Source: Fulvitalea axinellae
GTDB taxonomy: Bacteria > Bacteroidota > Bacteroidia > Cytophagales > Cyclobacteriaceae
Length of the DNA: 37,745 bases
Direction: 5' to 3'
Assembly: GCF_036492835.1 (NCBI RefSeq)
Contig: NZ_AP025327.1
Location: 1-37,745, forward strand
Shown: piece after piece, positions 37,236 through 37,745 of the stretch
Numbering within the stretch: position 1 is the first letter of the stretch
How the letters are laid out: each line of letters opens with the position of its first letter
Program-made: the position numbers and the translations under genes
The notes under the pieces: generated by a model
The model's input: the letters and a program-made list of their open reading frames with translations, nothing else
Told to the model about the DNA's origin: nothing
The model's database searches: none

Positions 37236-37557
37236 CTACCCGAAAGCGTATAAGGTTAGCGACCGGGAATACCTGTTGTTTCAAGAGGAAACAGTCGGAA
37301 AAAAAACCGAGCTGTATATGACAAAATTCACTTGGATAGGGGACAGTAAGTCCTCTTACGATCGGAGTATTATCCGGCAGAAAATCGAGTTTAAGGAAGA
37401 GGCTAAGATCGTTAAGCGATTGGAACAAGTGAGTATGGTAACGGCGGCGGGATTCATAAAACAAATGTCGTATGACATAAAGATTTTGGCCAGTCAGGCT
37501 TACCAATATTCGGACGGCTTGTTGAGGTCGGCGCATGGGTTTGAGAATGTCAGATAA
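37228..37557 (+). CDS. Small hypothetical protein
   Basis: A 109-residue protein starting at GTG, overlapping the previous stop. Beta strands (EYLLFQEETVGKKTELYMTK) precede a helical half (EEAKIVKRLEQVSMVTAAGF). The family is not recognised. It is the last gene before the 72-nt AT-rich gap that precedes the cytosine methyltransferase. Confidence 0.6.
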   Translation: MRDYPKAYKVSDREYLLFQEETVGKKTELYMTKFTWIGDSKSSYDRSIIRQKIEFKEEAKIVKRLEQVSMVTAAGFIKQMSYDIKILASQAYQYSDGLLRSAHGFENVR

Positions 37558-37629
37558 GGGTATATATGTAAAATATAAATCATGCGTCATTTTTAATTGA
37601 CTGTTAATCAAGGTGCTAAATAAAATGAT

Positions 37630-37745
37630 ATGGAAATGGGTTTTATAGAGGGAGAATGGAAAGTCGGAGATATGTTTTGTGGGGCTGGAGGAACTTCCAC
37701 GGGGGCGATGAATGTTCCGGGAGTTAAAGTGTCATGGTGCATTAA
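37630..37745 (+). CDS. DNA (cytosine-5) methyltransferase, N-terminal part (continues at 1)
   Basis: 38 codons plus two bases, beginning MEMGFIEGEWKVGDMFCGAG. DMFCGAGGTSTGAM is motif I, the SAM-binding loop. The segment runs off the window at ...VSWCI and joins, in frame, with the sequence from position 1 (N-HDS-MAIKSHKENHPD); this junction reproduces the usual end of motif I/II of this family. Confidence 0.92.
   Translation, partial: MEMGFIEGEWKVGDMFCGAGGTSTGAMNVPGVKVSWCI

Noticed and set aside
1-37745. Integrase, transposase or insertion sequence
   Set aside because: Looked for on both strands; no tyrosine or serine recombinase or DDE-type protein was seen among the credible genes.

Overview
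The window is best read as one complete circular genome of about 37.7 kb: a temperate tailed phage that lives as a plasmid (a phage-plasmid) in a member of the Bacteroidota. Circularity is supported by a cytosine methyltransferase gene cut by the window ends. Its first 38 codons lie at 37630-37745, and the reading frame runs without a shift into 1-1273. The host call rests on SprB-type repeats in a virion protein, host-type promoters of the TTG-N20-TATATTTG form, and the general character of the portal, S49 protease and fibre-base proteins. Genus and species cannot be told from the sequence.

Layout. 1.3-26.5 kb is the virion and lysis region, all on the + strand. It holds a P-loop kinase, small and large terminase, portal and a connector-like protein. 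A lysis cassette follows (small membrane proteins, amidase, membrane-anchored periplasmic protein). Then come the S49 prohead protease with coiled-coil tail, the capsid protein carrying an inserted carbohydrate-binding-like module, a tail-tube-like protein, assembly proteins, a 726-residue SprB-repeat protein, a fibre/spike block, a hub-like protein and finally the tape measure protein. 26.5-27.6 kb is a regulatory island with an XRE repressor flanked by four 18-bp operators. 27.7-29.5 kb is parA-parB. 29.6-30.4 kb is a Dam-like methyltransferase. 30.5-32.2 kb is a Rep_3-type initiator on the - strand with its iteron origin. 32.2-37.6 kb holds early/replication genes: a primase-helicase, SSB, an ASCH-domain protein and small unknowns.

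How it fits together. No integrase or transposase is visible, while a full plasmid maintenance set (Rep, iterons, ParA, ParB, two copies of a 27-bp palindrome that could be parS) is present. The prophage state is therefore probably extrachromosomal. The primase-helicase, SSB and a cluster of GTTACA repeats suggest a second, lytic replication system. Two orphan methyltransferases could protect the DNA against restriction.

The most striking unlisted signal is a recurring non-coding module, GTCC-N23(24)-TANNTTCG. It sits directly in front of at least seven genes, mostly at the heads of structural operons and usually only 3-4 nt before the start codon. I read it as a phage-specific late promoter family that may make leaderless or nearly leaderless transcripts. 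A second one is the four-copy GTTAG-N8-CTAAC operator set around the repressor gene.
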